This document shows positions 20,330 to 28,548 of a stretch of 64,000 nt of DNA, piece after piece. Below the pieces are notes generated by a model. It was not told the origin of the DNA. It did not search any database and saw only the letters and a list, made by a program, of their open reading frames with translations. The DNA lies in NCBI GenBank assembly GCA_004431415.1, contig QPMI01000478.1, positions 62,001 to 126,000 of the forward strand. The letters run 5' to 3'. How positions within the stretch are numbered: the first letter of the stretch is position 1; each line of letters opens with the position of its first letter. The stretch is from Cyanophora paradoxa (Eukaryota; Glaucocystophyceae; Cyanophorales; Cyanophoraceae). A program made the translations under genes and the position numbers.

Positions 20330-21172
20330 TTACACGAGCTTTGCAGCACCCGTCTCGAGGGCCTCTACCGTCTTCGTAATGTACAGCTGCAGCAGATCCT
20401 TAAGGTTGCTCTGCGGCAGCAATTTTACGTCTACGTGCATCTGCCTGGCGGTTTCTCGCTTCTTGTAGCCCGTCTCCTTGCCCGTCCACTGCATGCCGAG
20501 GGCGTCCTTTCTCCGTATCGGCCGCACCGCCGTCTTCTGGTACTCCTCTCCGAACCAGTCGTCCTTGTAGAAATTCGGCAGGCCGCCCTGCCCCTCCGTT
20601 TGCATGAACTTGATGAGGAAATCCGACGCCCGCTTGCCGTCGAATTGGACGCGCGAGTAGTGCACCAGCGTGAGCAGGATGTGCGCATGGAGCCGCCCCG
20701 ACCGCGGCCCGTACTCGATGCCGATGTTTGCGTTGCCCTTCTCCACGTGCGTGTCGTACTGGTCCGACTTGAAATCGAAATTCTTGGGGTTCGCCTTGTC
20801 GGGGTACACCCCCATCTTTATGCACCGCGCCAGCTGCCTGTCGTCGTAGAAGAGGGCCTCCAGCCCCCTGTGAAAAGCGTCCTGCACCTTGGCGCCCTCT
20901 CCCCTGCTCCGCGGCCTGTAGTTGGTCTGGATGGTGATCATGAAATTCGACTCGCGCTGGGGTCGATCCTCTCCGTTTATTTTCCTCACGGGCGCCGCGT
21001 CCAGCACCTTCTGGAACCACGTCTTGTCGGGCGCCAGCACCTTGTCGTTGATGTTGCCCACGACGATGTGAGTCTCTACCCGGGAGCGGCCGGAGGCGTC
21101 CATGCGGAGGTGCGGGTTCGGAGCGCGGGCTTGCCTGTTTGCTGCTACGCCCCTCGCGATGAGGTTGAGCAT
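20330..21172 (-). CDS. HUH-superfamily endonuclease, copy 1
   Basis: 280 residues from ATG 21172, chosen because GGAAAATTTTCTAGGCCC lies just upstream; the frame is open 78 bases further. Motif I is FMITIQT (about 77-83). Motif II is GRLHAHILLTL with the two metal-binding histidines at 162 and 164. A Y-x-x-K near the C-terminus (Tyr264, YITK) is the best candidate catalytic tyrosine, although it lies further from motif II than in most Rep proteins. The HUH block and a C-terminal helix with the same spacing recur in copy 2, so the pair is a tandem duplication 23 bases apart. Rolling-circle or rolling-hairpin initiation is the expected function; hence the adjacent intergenic region is a candidate origin. 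Confidence 0.8.
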   Translation of the reverse strand: MLNLIARGVAANRQARAPNPHLRMDASGRSRVETHIVVGNINDKVLAPDKTWFQKVLDAAPVRKINGEDRPQRESNFMITIQTNYRPRSRGEGAKVQDAFHRGLEALFYDDRQLARCIKMGVYPDKANPKNFDFKSDQYDTHVEKGNANIGIEYGPRSGRLHAHILLTLVHYSRVQFDGKRASDFLIKFMQTEGQGGLPNFYKDDWFGEEYQKTAVRPIRRKDALGMQWTGKETGYKKRETARQMHVDVKLLPQSNLKDLLQLYITKTVEALETGAAKLV

Positions 21173-21392
21173 GTCAGACAAGGGCCTAGAAAATTTTCCG
21201 AGGCTAGGGTGAGCTTCCACGTGGGGCCCCGGGGTACGTTCACACCTCACCTGAGCCTCACATGAATCACCTGAGCAACGCCTTCTGTCACATCTGCGGC
21301 CTCACCTGCGGCTGGGACCCACTCGATTGCGCGAAGCCCGTTTGCCACTTCTGCAAGGGAATAGCGCAGCTGCAGTACGAGGACTCGGAGGA
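21173..21392. promoter_or_regulatory. Divergent HUH/VLTF3 intergenic region with TCACCTGAG repeats
   Basis: Contains the minus-strand promoter motif GGAAAATTTTCTAGGCCC for the HUH gene and two direct TCACCTGAG copies (21247-21255 and 21267-21275). The same word recurs as AGGTGA/TCACCT around 33.3-33.75 kb. A frame from ATG 21262 reads a four-cysteine segment (CHICGL...CHFCKG) for about 60 residues before running out of phase under VLTF3. It could be a small zinc protein or chance. Confidence 0.5.
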
Positions 21393-22223
21393 ATGGCAGA
21401 CTCTGGCGAAGTCGATCTCCTGCTCCGCAACTTCGAGCAGATCCAGCGCTACGGCGCCATCCTTCACGACGAGGGGGACCCAGACTTCGACACTCCGGCA
21501 CCGTACCCCGCCGCCGCCGCCGCCATCACCAGTTCCTACCTCGGGGCCGGAGAGCGCCCCCGCAAGCGCAACCGCCGCACCCAAGGCCCCCAAGGCGAAG
21601 CCGCTGTCCCCTGCGGAAATTGCGGCTCTACCGCCCTCGTTGGCGTTCACCTGGATGGGGATCTGGTTTGCCAAGGCTGCGGTCTGGTCCTGGATCTTTA
21701 TTATCCGGACCATCAACCCCTGGCTGTCAGCGAAATCCACAGCAACTACCTGCGCAAGTACCACGTATCTGAGCGACTTAAGCAACACTGCCTGGAGGAT
21801 TCTCCGGTACCCGAGGACGTGCTGGCAGCTATTGCGCGGCGCATGGCGGGGAAGGAGTGGAGCAAAGACAATATCCGCCAAGTTCTCCGGGCTCTGAAGC
21901 AGCAGAAGTACATCGAGCGCTGGGCGCAGATCAAGTGGCGCATCACGGGCGAGCGCCCGCCTCCGATGAGCGCGGAGGACATGGACCGGGTGCAGGAGAT
22001 GTTCGCCCTGGTGGAGGTCCCCTTTAGCATGTTCAAGTCGCAGGGCAGGAAGAACATGCTCAACTACAACTACGTTTTCAGGCAGATTTTCGTATTGCTA
22101 GATTTGCCCCAGCACCTCCCCTACTTTCCCTTGCTCAAGAGCAGGCAGAAACTCTCGGAGTTAGATTCGATTTGGAACAGGATCTGCGAGTACAACGACT
22201 GGCATTTCTTTCCTACTCTTTAG
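21393..22223 (+). CDS. VLTF3-like viral late transcription factor
   Basis: 276 residues from ATG 21393. A zinc ribbon with Cys74, Cys77, Cys93 and Cys96 (PCGNCG...LVCQGCG) is followed by the family's conserved helical region. The signature near the C-terminus is GRKNMLNYNYVFRQIF, then PYFPLLKSRQKL, then IWNRICEYNDWHFFPTL, which matches poxvirus VLTF3/A1L-type proteins across the Nucleocytoviricota. In that phylum it drives late gene transcription, so it is the likely reader of the TTTCTNAG motif. Divergent from the HUH genes; overlaps the convergent gene at 22213 by 11 bases. Intact. Confidence 0.9.
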   Translation: MADSGEVDLLLRNFEQIQRYGAILHDEGDPDFDTPAPYPAAAAAITSSYLGAGERPRKRNRRTQGPQGEAAVPCGNCGSTALVGVHLDGDLVCQGCGLVLDLYYPDHQPLAVSEIHSNYLRKYHVSERLKQHCLEDSPVPEDVLAAIARRMAGKEWSKDNIRQVLRALKQQKYIERWAQIKWRITGERPPPMSAEDMDRVQEMFALVEVPFSMFKSQGRKNMLNYNYVFRQIFVLLDLPQHLPYFPLLKSRQKLSELDSIWNRICEYNDWHFFPTL

Positions 22224-22557
22224 TGATCGCGGCGGCCTTCCGCTCGAGCGCCTGCTTGATTCCGAAGCTAGCGCTGGTAGCCTTGATTAGCATGTTCGTC
22301 TGCCCGTGTGTAAATCCGAGGATGAACATAATTCCGCCGGTGGGGTCGTCGTCGAAGAACTTGAGGGTGAGCACGTACTTCGAGAGCAGGCCGAGGGAGA
22401 GGCCGTTGACGGCGACTTGCGCGGCGAGCTCGGCCGCGTGGCCCGCCCTATTTTCGCCTTCGTGCGAGGAGAAGGCGGCGTCGATGAGGGAGCCGGATGC
22501 CAGGCCGAGGGCGTACTGCACGATAGCCTGGGAGAGCCCTAGGAGCACCTTTGACAT
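22213..22557 (-). CDS. Multi-pass small membrane protein
   Basis: 114 residues. Hydrophobic stretches at about 3-30 (LLGLSQAIVQYALGLASGSLI), 45-65 (AAQVAVNGLSLGLLSKYVL) and 75-92 (GGIMFILGFTHG) predict two or three membrane helices. ATG 22557 follows TAAAAATTTCCGAGGCCC. A virion inner-membrane protein is plausible. Confidence 0.7.
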   Translation of the reverse strand: MSKVLLGLSQAIVQYALGLASGSLIDAAFSSHEGENRAGHAAELAAQVAVNGLSLGLLSKYVLTLKFFDDDPTGGIMFILGFTHGQTNMLIKATSASFGIKQALERKAAAITKE

Positions 22558-22592
22558 TTTCCTGGGGCCTCGGAAATTTTTAAGGGGCGCGC

Positions 22593-22937
22593 CTAGGCGT
22601 CGGAGTCCTCGTCCTCAGTCTCCTCCTCTTCCGAGCTCGATTCCGAGGTTGCAAAGTCGTCCGGGTCGCGCACGTAAATAACTCTGTCTCCCTCTTCGTC
22701 TGTCATCTCCTCCGAGCTGGTGTCCTCGCTGCCCAGCGACTCGGCCGCGGCCTCGTCCGCCGCCTCCGACGTGAGGCGCTCCCAGTTAATTCCCAGCGCG
22801 TCGCAGATCCTCTCCAGGGCGCTGCTGACCTCGCCGTCGTTAAAGGGCGAGGAGGGGTCGAGGCTCGCCTCCAGGAGGCAGTCGTAGACGATAGACTCGA
22901 CGCGGAAGACGGAGGCGATGTGGGCGCTGGGCGACAT
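22593..22937 (-). CDS. Acidic C-tail protein
   Basis: 114 residues. A helical N-terminal half (SVFRVESIVYDCLLEA) is followed by an Asp/Glu/Ser-rich C-terminal half ending EEEETEDEDSDA. ATG 22937 follows TTTTTTCTGAGGC. No family recognised; acidic tails of this kind occur in histone- or DNA-mimic and packaging proteins, which is only a suggestion. Confidence 0.65.
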   Translation of the reverse strand: MSPSAHIASVFRVESIVYDCLLEASLDPSSPFNDGEVSSALERICDALGINWERLTSEAADEAAAESLGSEDTSSEEMTDEEGDRVIYVRDPDDFATSESSSEEEETEDEDSDA

Positions 22938-22963
22938 CTTTACGCACGAAGCCTCAGAAAAAA

Positions 22964-24034
22964 TCAGGCGAGGCCGCGGTGCTTCCTGAAGTTATCTATC
23001 ATGCCAAGGAGCGTCTTGTCCACCGTGCCGTCGTCCGGACCCACGAGATTTTCCCCGTTGACGGTTTCGCCCTCCCAGTACTCCTTGGATCCGATTCGGA
23101 ACGGGGGCGGCTCCTCGGCCTTGTAGACGTAAAGGACGTCCAGAGGGTTCGTAGAGTTGTTGGAAGAATCGATGATAAGGCAGTGGTTATCCTGCGTGTA
23201 TTTATCGAGCAGGTAGTAGAAGGCGCGCTGGGATATGATGTCGCCCCACTCCTTTGCGAGGGCATCGCGCTGCATCGCCTGCGAGCACTTGAAAATGACA
23301 GCCAGATCAGTATTGGAGCGCAGGACGGGATTGATGCCCTTGGCATACTGCGTCGTGATAAGGGTCATGATTTTGTAGTGGCGCCCCGCCACGAACAGCT
23401 CGTTGAGGGCCTCGTCGTACCGCAGACGCGCGTCGGAAATCACGTCATCGAGCAGCACGAAAAATCGCGGATCGACGGGATCCTCCTTTCCGGCCAGCAC
23501 GTCCTCGGACTTGTTGTGCTGCATGATCGCCTGCTGCCTTCTGAATAAATGGAAGAGCACGCCCGGGTTGTACTTGGGCCAGATGAAGCGCTGCGGGATG
23601 TACTGCTTCCAGTACCCGTTCAGGCGATCGGTCTGGCTGATTACGATACCCCCCGGGAAGGTGCCGGAGAGGTTGAACATGAGATCGCGAAGGAAAAAGG
23701 ACTTGCCCGTGCGCCGCTTGCCGACGCAGACGACGGTGGCGTCGGGCTTGACGGTGTTCACGTCGAACCACTTAAGTTCGGGCAGGCAGGCCATGCGCTC
23801 GATGCCGCCCGTCTTCGAGTTGTCGAGGAAGGCGTTGACCTGCTCGGGCGTGAGCTGCATGCCGTCCTCTGTCATGCCCATCGCGCAGCTGGCGCCGGCG
23901 GCGGGGGCGGTGCCCGAGCCCGAGCCGGTGGCCTGGCCGGCGGGGGCGGGGGCCGCGGGCGCTGCGCCTGCGGGCTGGGCGGCCTGGGGCTTGGCCGCCT
24001 TCGGCTTCTTCGGCTTCTTGGGGTCCTTGGCCAT
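22964..24034 (-). CDS. A32-like DNA-packaging ATPase (FtsK/HerA superfamily)
   Basis: 356 residues. After a low-complexity Lys/Pro/Ala N-terminus (1-50) the ATPase core shows Walker A GKRRTGKS (105-112), Walker B FVLLDD (192-197) and the ITTQY sensor motif (226-230). The text between (FPGGIVISQTDRLNGYWKQY) is typical of Nucleocytoviricota packaging motors, which pump the genome into the preformed capsid. ATG 24034 follows an A/T-rich AAAAATCTGAATGA. Uninterrupted frame, so probably functional. Best phylogenetic marker here together with the capsid gene. Confidence 0.95.
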   Translation of the reverse strand: MAKDPKKPKKPKAAKPQAAQPAGAAPAAPAPAGQATGSGSGTAPAAGASCAMGMTEDGMQLTPEQVNAFLDNSKTGGIERMACLPELKWFDVNTVKPDATVVCVGKRRTGKSFFLRDLMFNLSGTFPGGIVISQTDRLNGYWKQYIPQRFIWPKYNPGVLFHLFRRQQAIMQHNKSEDVLAGKEDPVDPRFFVLLDDVISDARLRYDEALNELFVAGRHYKIMTLITTQYAKGINPVLRSNTDLAVIFKCSQAMQRDALAKEWGDIISQRAFYYLLDKYTQDNHCLIIDSSNNSTNPLDVLYVYKAEEPPPFRIGSKEYWEGETVNGENLVGPDDGTVDKTLLGMIDNFRKHRGLA

Positions 24035-24075
24035 TTTACCCCCTTCATTCAGATTTTTCTCATTGTATCAGAAAC

Positions 24076-24312
24076 ATGCAGCGGATTGAGTTGCCCCCAC
24101 TCCACAGGAAGGCAAAGGACGGCATCGTGCGGGAGGAGGATGGAACATGGTACGCTTACATTACCGACCAGACCGGATACAGGTACATCACGTACTGCTC
24201 GGCCAACTATGCCACGGCAAACGAGGCAATCGAATGGTACGCTAAGAAGCAACGCGAGTTTGCGGTCTTGAATTTTCCAAAGGAACAATGCAATGAAAAT
24301 ACTCGGAGTTGA
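24076..24312 (+). CDS. Small AP2-like domain protein
   Basis: 78 residues. VREEDGTWYAYITDQTGYRY followed by the helix ATANEAIEWYAKKQREFAV has the strand-turn-strand-helix layout of an AP2-like domain, as in the HNH-AP2 protein at 10544. There is no nuclease part, so it may be the remnant of a homing endonuclease or a DNA-binding regulator. The last 20 bases overlap the resolvase start at 24293, suggesting co-transcription. Confidence 0.6.
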   Translation: MQRIELPPLHRKAKDGIVREEDGTWYAYITDQTGYRYITYCSANYATANEAIEWYAKKQREFAVLNFPKEQCNENTRS

Positions 24313-24769
24313 TGTTGGAATTTGTAACTTCGCATGGTGCCTCATCGAATTCGATCCGCAGACAAAGGAATCCCAGATTCTCGACTGGCAGAAGATCGCC
24401 CTCTTCCCGTCTGCGCGCTGCTGTGGCCGCCTGGTTGCGCGCCTGGTGGAGGTTACTCGCGGCCATAGCGCCTTCGGCCTTCCCGACCAGATCGCGATCG
24501 AGGGCCAGAGGACGGGAATCAATCGCTGCATCGAGTGCACGCTCCACGCCCTCCTGTACGGGCGTGCGCGCATCGTGAGCCCGCGCGCCATCAAGCACTT
24601 CTTCAAGATCTCGAACCCGAGCTACAAGGAGCGCAAGCGCGGCGCCGTGGACAAGTGCCGCGACCTCGTACCCGCCCAGCTCTCGGAAATCGCGGATCGA
24701 AACGGCAAGCTAGACGACCTCTGCGACGCCTACTTAATCGCCCTCTACGCCGCCCTCAATCCGTTGTGA
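24293..24769 (+). CDS. RuvC-like Holliday junction resolvase
   Basis: 158 residues. Catalytic carboxylates of the RNase H-fold resolvases are visible: Asp7 (MKILGVDVG), Glu70 (QIAIEGQR) and the C-terminal KLDDLCDAYLIA with Asp142 and Asp145. This is the poxvirus A22/mitochondrial CCE1 type. It would resolve branched replication intermediates or concatemers before packaging, which fits its place next to the packaging ATPase. Intact; start ATG 24293 overlaps the upstream gene by 20 bases. Confidence 0.9.
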   Translation: MKILGVDVGICNFAWCLIEFDPQTKESQILDWQKIALFPSARCCGRLVARLVEVTRGHSAFGLPDQIAIEGQRTGINRCIECTLHALLYGRARIVSPRAIKHFFKISNPSYKERKRGAVDKCRDLVPAQLSEIADRNGKLDDLCDAYLIALYAALNPL

Positions 24770-24801
24770 TCCCATTGTGATTTCTAGGCCCCGCCCGCCA
24801 G

Positions 24802-24966
24802 ATGGGATCCTCGTGCCGCAAGCCCAGGCCCCTCTGCTGCGAAATCTGCCGCCTGCCGCAGACCAAGCGCGGCTGGGTGCTCAAGGCGGGCGTCTACGTC
24901 TGCTGCGCCCGGTGCGCCGTCCGCTACTACGCACTTTTTTCTGAAGGCTGCTACATCCGTAGCTAG
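24802..24966 (+). CDS. Short zinc-ribbon protein
   Basis: 54 residues. Two CxxC knuckles (LCCEICRLPQ at about 12-21 and VCCARCAV at about 36-43) are spaced like a four-cysteine zinc ribbon. The promoter TGATTTCTAGGCCCC lies about 10 bases before the ATG. The stop is followed 1 base later by the next ATG. First of three consecutive zinc-binding genes. Confidence 0.65.
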   Translation: MGSSCRKPRPLCCEICRLPQTKRGWVLKAGVYVCCARCAVRYYALFSEGCYIRS

Positions 24967-24967
24967 C

Positions 24968-25360
24968 ATGGAGCACGCCCACTACTGCTTCAAGTGCCGT
25001 TCCAACACCAAGCTCGCCAACGTCGAGGTGCGTACCAGCAAGAACAACCGCCAGGTGGCCGTCGGCTCCTGCACGCAATGCAGCGGCCGGGTCTCGCGCT
25101 TCATGCGCCGGGTCCTCGAGGAGGGGGCCCGGGAGACCAGCCCCCCGCCGCAGCGCCCCCAGGTGGCCCACGCCACTGGCCCGGCCGCCGGCTCGAGCCA
25201 GGCACCGGCAGCCCCTACGGTCCCGAAGCCCCCCGCGGCGCCCCTGGCGAAGAAGACGGCGGCGCCGGCGGACGACTCGGCGCCCGCCGAGAGCCAAGTC
25301 CCGAAGCGCCAGCGCGCGCCGAAGAAGGCGGCGAGCGAGCCTGCGATTCTTCAGCAGTGA
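24968..25360 (+). CDS. Zinc-ribbon protein (DUF5679-like) with basic tail
   Basis: 130 residues. YCFKC (7-11) and GSCTQCSG (about 33-40) around a basic strand (VRTSKNNRQVAVG) resemble the small DUF5679 zinc ribbons of viruses and archaea. The remainder is Pro/Ala-rich and lysine-rich (QVPKRQRAPKKAA). Likely nucleic-acid binding; specific role unknown. Confidence 0.7.
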   Translation: MEHAHYCFKCRSNTKLANVEVRTSKNNRQVAVGSCTQCSGRVSRFMRRVLEEGARETSPPPQRPQVAHATGPAAGSSQAPAAPTVPKPPAAPLAKKTAAPADDSAPAESQVPKRQRAPKKAASEPAILQQ

Positions 25361-25405
25361 TTCGGCGGCGCAACTGCCCGGTGCGCTTTTTCTGAAGCTT
25401 AGCCG

Positions 25406-25695
25406 ATGGAAGGGATAATTACAGTTCAGACTCGCCTTTGCGGTGACTAACTTTCCGTCCTGATTCGCAGTGCCACTGCTTCGTCTGCGACTACCCCCCC
25501 ACCTGCTTCCCCGGCCACCTGCAGTTCGGCCACGAGATCACGGTGGCGCGCGTGGGCGGGCGGGCCCGCCTCGTCTGCAGGCGCTGCGCGCGCGGCCTCT
25601 TCGCCGACTTTCGCAGGATTCGCGACAGGGAGCTCACGGGCAGTATTTCTAAGTCCCTCCCCAAATTAAGAAATGGCCTCCCTGCTGTTCGATAG
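25406..25695 (+). CDS. Zinc-binding protein with a tiny first exon
   Basis: The Cys-rich frame (CHCFVCDYPPTC...VCRRCARG; CxxC pairs) has no start of its own. It is explained by an 18-base exon 25406-25423 (MEGIIT), a 47-base intron 25424-25470 with GT donor, CTAAC branch-like word and GATTCGCAG acceptor, then 25471-25695. 80 residues. The promoter CTTTTTCTGAAGC lies about 12 bases before the ATG. The 3' end overlaps the next start. The gene architecture matches the C1q-like gene at 9653-10520, which also has an 18-base first exon. RING- or ribbon-like zinc binding is likely; function unknown. Confidence 0.55.
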
Positions 25696-25936
25696 GGACA
25701 TGTACCAAATGCAGAACCGATTCGACGGCGTTTACCCCGAGCGCATGCCGCAGGAGCAGTTCCCGCGCCCGCACTGGGCGGACCACCGCACGTACGGCCT
25801 CCGCAGGCCCGGGGCCGGGCAGCTGATGGTGCAGCCCGGGGGCGCACCGGCGGAGCGCGACTGGTCGCCCCTCTGGATTATAGCGGGGATCCTGGTGGGG
25901 TACCTCCTCTTCCGACCCAGTGTAATTTCTCAGTGA
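25673..25936 (+). CDS. C-terminally anchored membrane protein
   Basis: 87 residues. Soluble and Arg/Gln-rich for about 62 residues, then a single hydrophobic helix (LWIIAGILVGYLLF, about 66-80). The promoter GTATTTCTAAGTCC is inside the previous gene. Likely a small virion membrane protein. Confidence 0.65.
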   Translation: MASLLFDRDMYQMQNRFDGVYPERMPQEQFPRPHWADHRTYGLRRPGAGQLMVQPGGAPAERDWSPLWIIAGILVGYLLFRPSVISQ

Positions 25937-25948
25937 CCCCGTACCCCG

Positions 25949-26287
25949 ATGTCTCGATCTGTCCCTTACTGGGCCCCAATCGATACGCAAATTGAGATGC
26001 TGCGCGCTCGCATGCAGAAGCTTACGCTCGAAGAGGATCCCACGGATGTGCCCGAGCTGAAGGCGGGGCTGACCACGCTGCCGACGGATATCGTCGAGAA
26101 CATTCGCGATTGGGTGTACAGACTGCAGGACGAGGTCCGTGCACGGCTCTGGCAAATCGTGATGGGCCAGAGGGCCGCGGCCTACCGTAGCTTCGCCGAC
26201 CAGAGGGACGAGGCCACGCGCAGGTGGGAGAGGCAGTTCCCCGAGACGTACGGGGGCGCGAACCCATATTTTTCTGGTGACGGTTAA
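25949..26287 (+). CDS. Helical protein with LP..I motif
   Basis: 112 residues. Helical N-terminus (IEMLRARMQKLTLEED), then LPTDIVENIRDWVYRLQDEVRARLW. The LP(x)3-4(I)xx(W/F) block resembles those in the terminal paralogue family (3306, 52971, 53714), but overall similarity is weak. Promoter TAATTTCTCAGTGACC. Function unknown. Confidence 0.65.
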   Translation: MSRSVPYWAPIDTQIEMLRARMQKLTLEEDPTDVPELKAGLTTLPTDIVENIRDWVYRLQDEVRARLWQIVMGQRAAAYRSFADQRDEATRRWERQFPETYGGANPYFSGDG

Positions 26288-26289
26288 AT

Positions 26290-26559
26290 ATGCCGGAGGC
26301 GCAGAAGAAGCCCGCGAAAAAGGCGCCCACGAACGGGCAGGAGAAGCCGACAAAGGCCGAAGTGAAGGAGGCGAAGGAGAAGCTGAAGGGCCCGCCCGAA
26401 TTTCCTAAGGGGCCGAAGCCGCTGTACGAGGATGTCTCGCCCGGCGAAATATTCGTGGCGATGCGCCCGACGAAGCAGGGGAAGAAGGGCGGTGACAAGA
26501 AGGAAGACAAGGCCAAGACCGATAAAATTTCAAAGCCCACCCCTAAGAAGAGCAAATGA
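26290..26559 (+). CDS. Small lysine-rich basic protein
   Basis: 89 residues with about 30 per cent lysine (KKPAKKAPTNG, KKGGDKKEDKAK). Starts 3 bases after the previous stop and its stop overlaps the next start (ATGA). Could neutralise or condense packaged DNA; that is inference from composition alone. Confidence 0.65.
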   Translation: MPEAQKKPAKKAPTNGQEKPTKAEVKEAKEKLKGPPEFPKGPKPLYEDVSPGEIFVAMRPTKQGKKGGDKKEDKAKTDKISKPTPKKSK

Positions 26560-28535
26560 GGGGGCTCGCCTCGCGTTTCGCGCCCCGCAACGTGCTCGCG
26601 GTCCCGGGGGGCGGGGACTCGCACATCACGCCCTTTGAGAGCGAGAAGTTTGCGCACTTTCAGCAGATGATGAAGACGGCCGCGCACAGGGCCGAGGGCG
26701 CGCGCCTCGAAGACCGCCCGACGAGCACGAAACTCGCCGAGGTGGAGGCGCAGGCCATCGCCAACGCCTACTACATCAACAAGTTCCAGCAGATGGAGTC
26801 GAGCCTCGACGAGGAGTACGAGGAGGGCTTCCGCGCCTGGCTGATGGGCCAGTCCGCCTTCTCCGCTGGGCCTGGACTGAACCGGGCCAAGGGGGCGGGC
26901 GCCTGCGACGTGGACGGCAAGAACCTGACGCAGCTGCCGGGCGTGCGCGATTTTTGCAAGTCGAAGGAGGATCAAATCACGGAATTCCTGAAGCGCAAGA
27001 AGCGCCTCGAGACGCTGGGCCCCATGAACCTGGACGACGCGTACTACTACTACAAGTACATCATCAACGGCGAGGAGTTCAAGCCGACGAGCATCTACGC
27101 GCGCGAGAAGAAGAAGCCCGACGAGCTCATCGGAGGGGTGTACGACCCCGACTGGACGAACCGCAACACGAAGCAGCCCATGGCCCAGGCCGACCCGCCC
27201 TCGAGCTCGGACAGCGAGGGCCCGGGCCCGGACGAGAGCCGCCAGAGAAACCCGCAGGCCGAGCGCCGGCGCGAAGCCAAGAGGGCCAACCGCCTGCGGG
27301 CCGTGCGCAAGGCCCGCGAGCAGAACGCGCGCGTCACGTTCGAGGACAACGAGGCCATCGGGGATACGACCGCAAAGAATGCAGCGGGCAAGGGCAAGGG
27401 CGCGCGGGAGGCCCTCATACAGTCCGCCCTCCCGTCGCGCAGGGGGGCAGAGGCGATGTCAGACGACGAAGGAGGGGCACCGTCCCCGCCACCTCGGCCG
27501 CCACCGCCGCCGCCTCCGCCGCCTCCACCGCCGCCGCCGCCTCCACCCGAGCCGAAGACGCCCCCGCTGGCGCCCCAGCCCGGCCCTTCTCAGCCCCCGG
27601 AGACCGTGGCCAGGCCGTCCGCACCCCCGCCGGAGCAGCAGCCACCGCCCCCGCCCCCGCCCCCGCCCCCGCCCGAGCCACAGGCGGGGCCCTCGCGCCC
27701 GCCAGAGGTGGTGGCGGCCGAGGCGGTGGCCGTTGCAGCGGCAAGGGCCGTGCTCGAGCAGGTGCCCGTCGCCGTCCAGGCTCAACTCGCAAACGCGGGG
27801 ATCGAAATTGCCCCCTCGTCCCCGCGCGAGAAGGAAGCTACGGACAAGCGCAGGGCCGCGTACAAGGATATGGGACGGCGACCGGGGTGGTCGATGATGC
27901 CAGAAAAGGACGCGATAGACAATACCACCAAGAAGGTGAAAGAAGCGGCAGAATCTCGCCGTGCGGGGCTGCTGAAGCAAATCCGCAGCGGTACACGACC
28001 CGAACGAATGGCAGTGGAAACCCCGGCTGAGCGCGCGGCTCGCGAGCAGGCAGAGGCAGAGGAAAGCGAGCTGCGGGCGGGGTTCCTGGAAACGGTCTCG
28101 TCCGAAATTACGCGCGCGGCAGGGGACGAGGCTGTGGAACAATTCCTTGCCCGTCAAATCGATTATAATCAGCTGGCGGCCATAGCCCAGGCCCGGGCCA
28201 CCGGTGTCAACCGCCAACAGGCGCAGATTGCAGAACAGCACCGTGATATTTCGGATCTGGGCGGAGACATTGTGAAATTCTACGAAGCTGAGCGAGAGGA
28301 GGACCCGCTGGGATCTGCGGCGAAGGGCCCCTTTACGGAACGAGTGCGGCGCGTCGAGGAGCGGGCCCAGCAACTCATGAACTTGGAGCCGGAGCGTTAC
28401 TTCAAGTTGGACAGAGGACTTCTCATAGGTTATCTTGAAGGAAGACGCGACTGGTCTGCGATCACAGACGCACTCCGCAAGAAGGCGTACGACGAGGACC
28501 TAGCACGACGGGGGGCGCGCCCTGTAATCACGTAG
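26556..28535 (+). CDS. Large proline-rich structural protein
   Basis: 659 residues. The N-terminal about 210 residues are compact and helical (AIANAYYINKFQQMESSLDE, DDAYYYYKYIING). Then comes an Arg/Lys/Glu helix, a long polyproline region (about 305-390) and a C-terminal helical domain with many Glu/Arg (AAREQAEAEESELRAG). No enzymatic motif. Its place between the basic protein and the capsid gene suggests a core or scaffold protein. The polyproline tract invites strand slippage, yet the frame is intact. Confidence 0.7.
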   Translation: MRGLASRFAPRNVLAVPGGGDSHITPFESEKFAHFQQMMKTAAHRAEGARLEDRPTSTKLAEVEAQAIANAYYINKFQQMESSLDEEYEEGFRAWLMGQSAFSAGPGLNRAKGAGACDVDGKNLTQLPGVRDFCKSKEDQITEFLKRKKRLETLGPMNLDDAYYYYKYIINGEEFKPTSIYAREKKKPDELIGGVYDPDWTNRNTKQPMAQADPPSSSDSEGPGPDESRQRNPQAERRREAKRANRLRAVRKAREQNARVTFEDNEAIGDTTAKNAAGKGKGAREALIQSALPSRRGAEAMSDDEGGAPSPPPRPPPPPPPPPPPPPPPPPEPKTPPLAPQPGPSQPPETVARPSAPPPEQQPPPPPPPPPPPEPQAGPSRPPEVVAAEAVAVAAARAVLEQVPVAVQAQLANAGIEIAPSSPREKEATDKRRAAYKDMGRRPGWSMMPEKDAIDNTTKKVKEAAESRRAGLLKQIRSGTRPERMAVETPAERAAREQAEAEESELRAGFLETVSSEITRAAGDEAVEQFLARQIDYNQLAAIAQARATGVNRQQAQIAEQHRDISDLGGDIVKFYEAEREEDPLGSAAKGPFTERVRRVEERAQQLMNLEPERYFKLDRGLLIGYLEGRRDWSAITDALRKKAYDEDLARRGARPVIT

Positions 28536-28548
28536 GCGAGCCCTCCAC

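Noticed and set aside
21262-21897. 211-residue plus frame over VLTF3
   Set aside because: Only the first about 60 residues (four cysteines) look protein-like; the rest is the shadow of VLTF3. Kept only as a remark in the intergenic entry.
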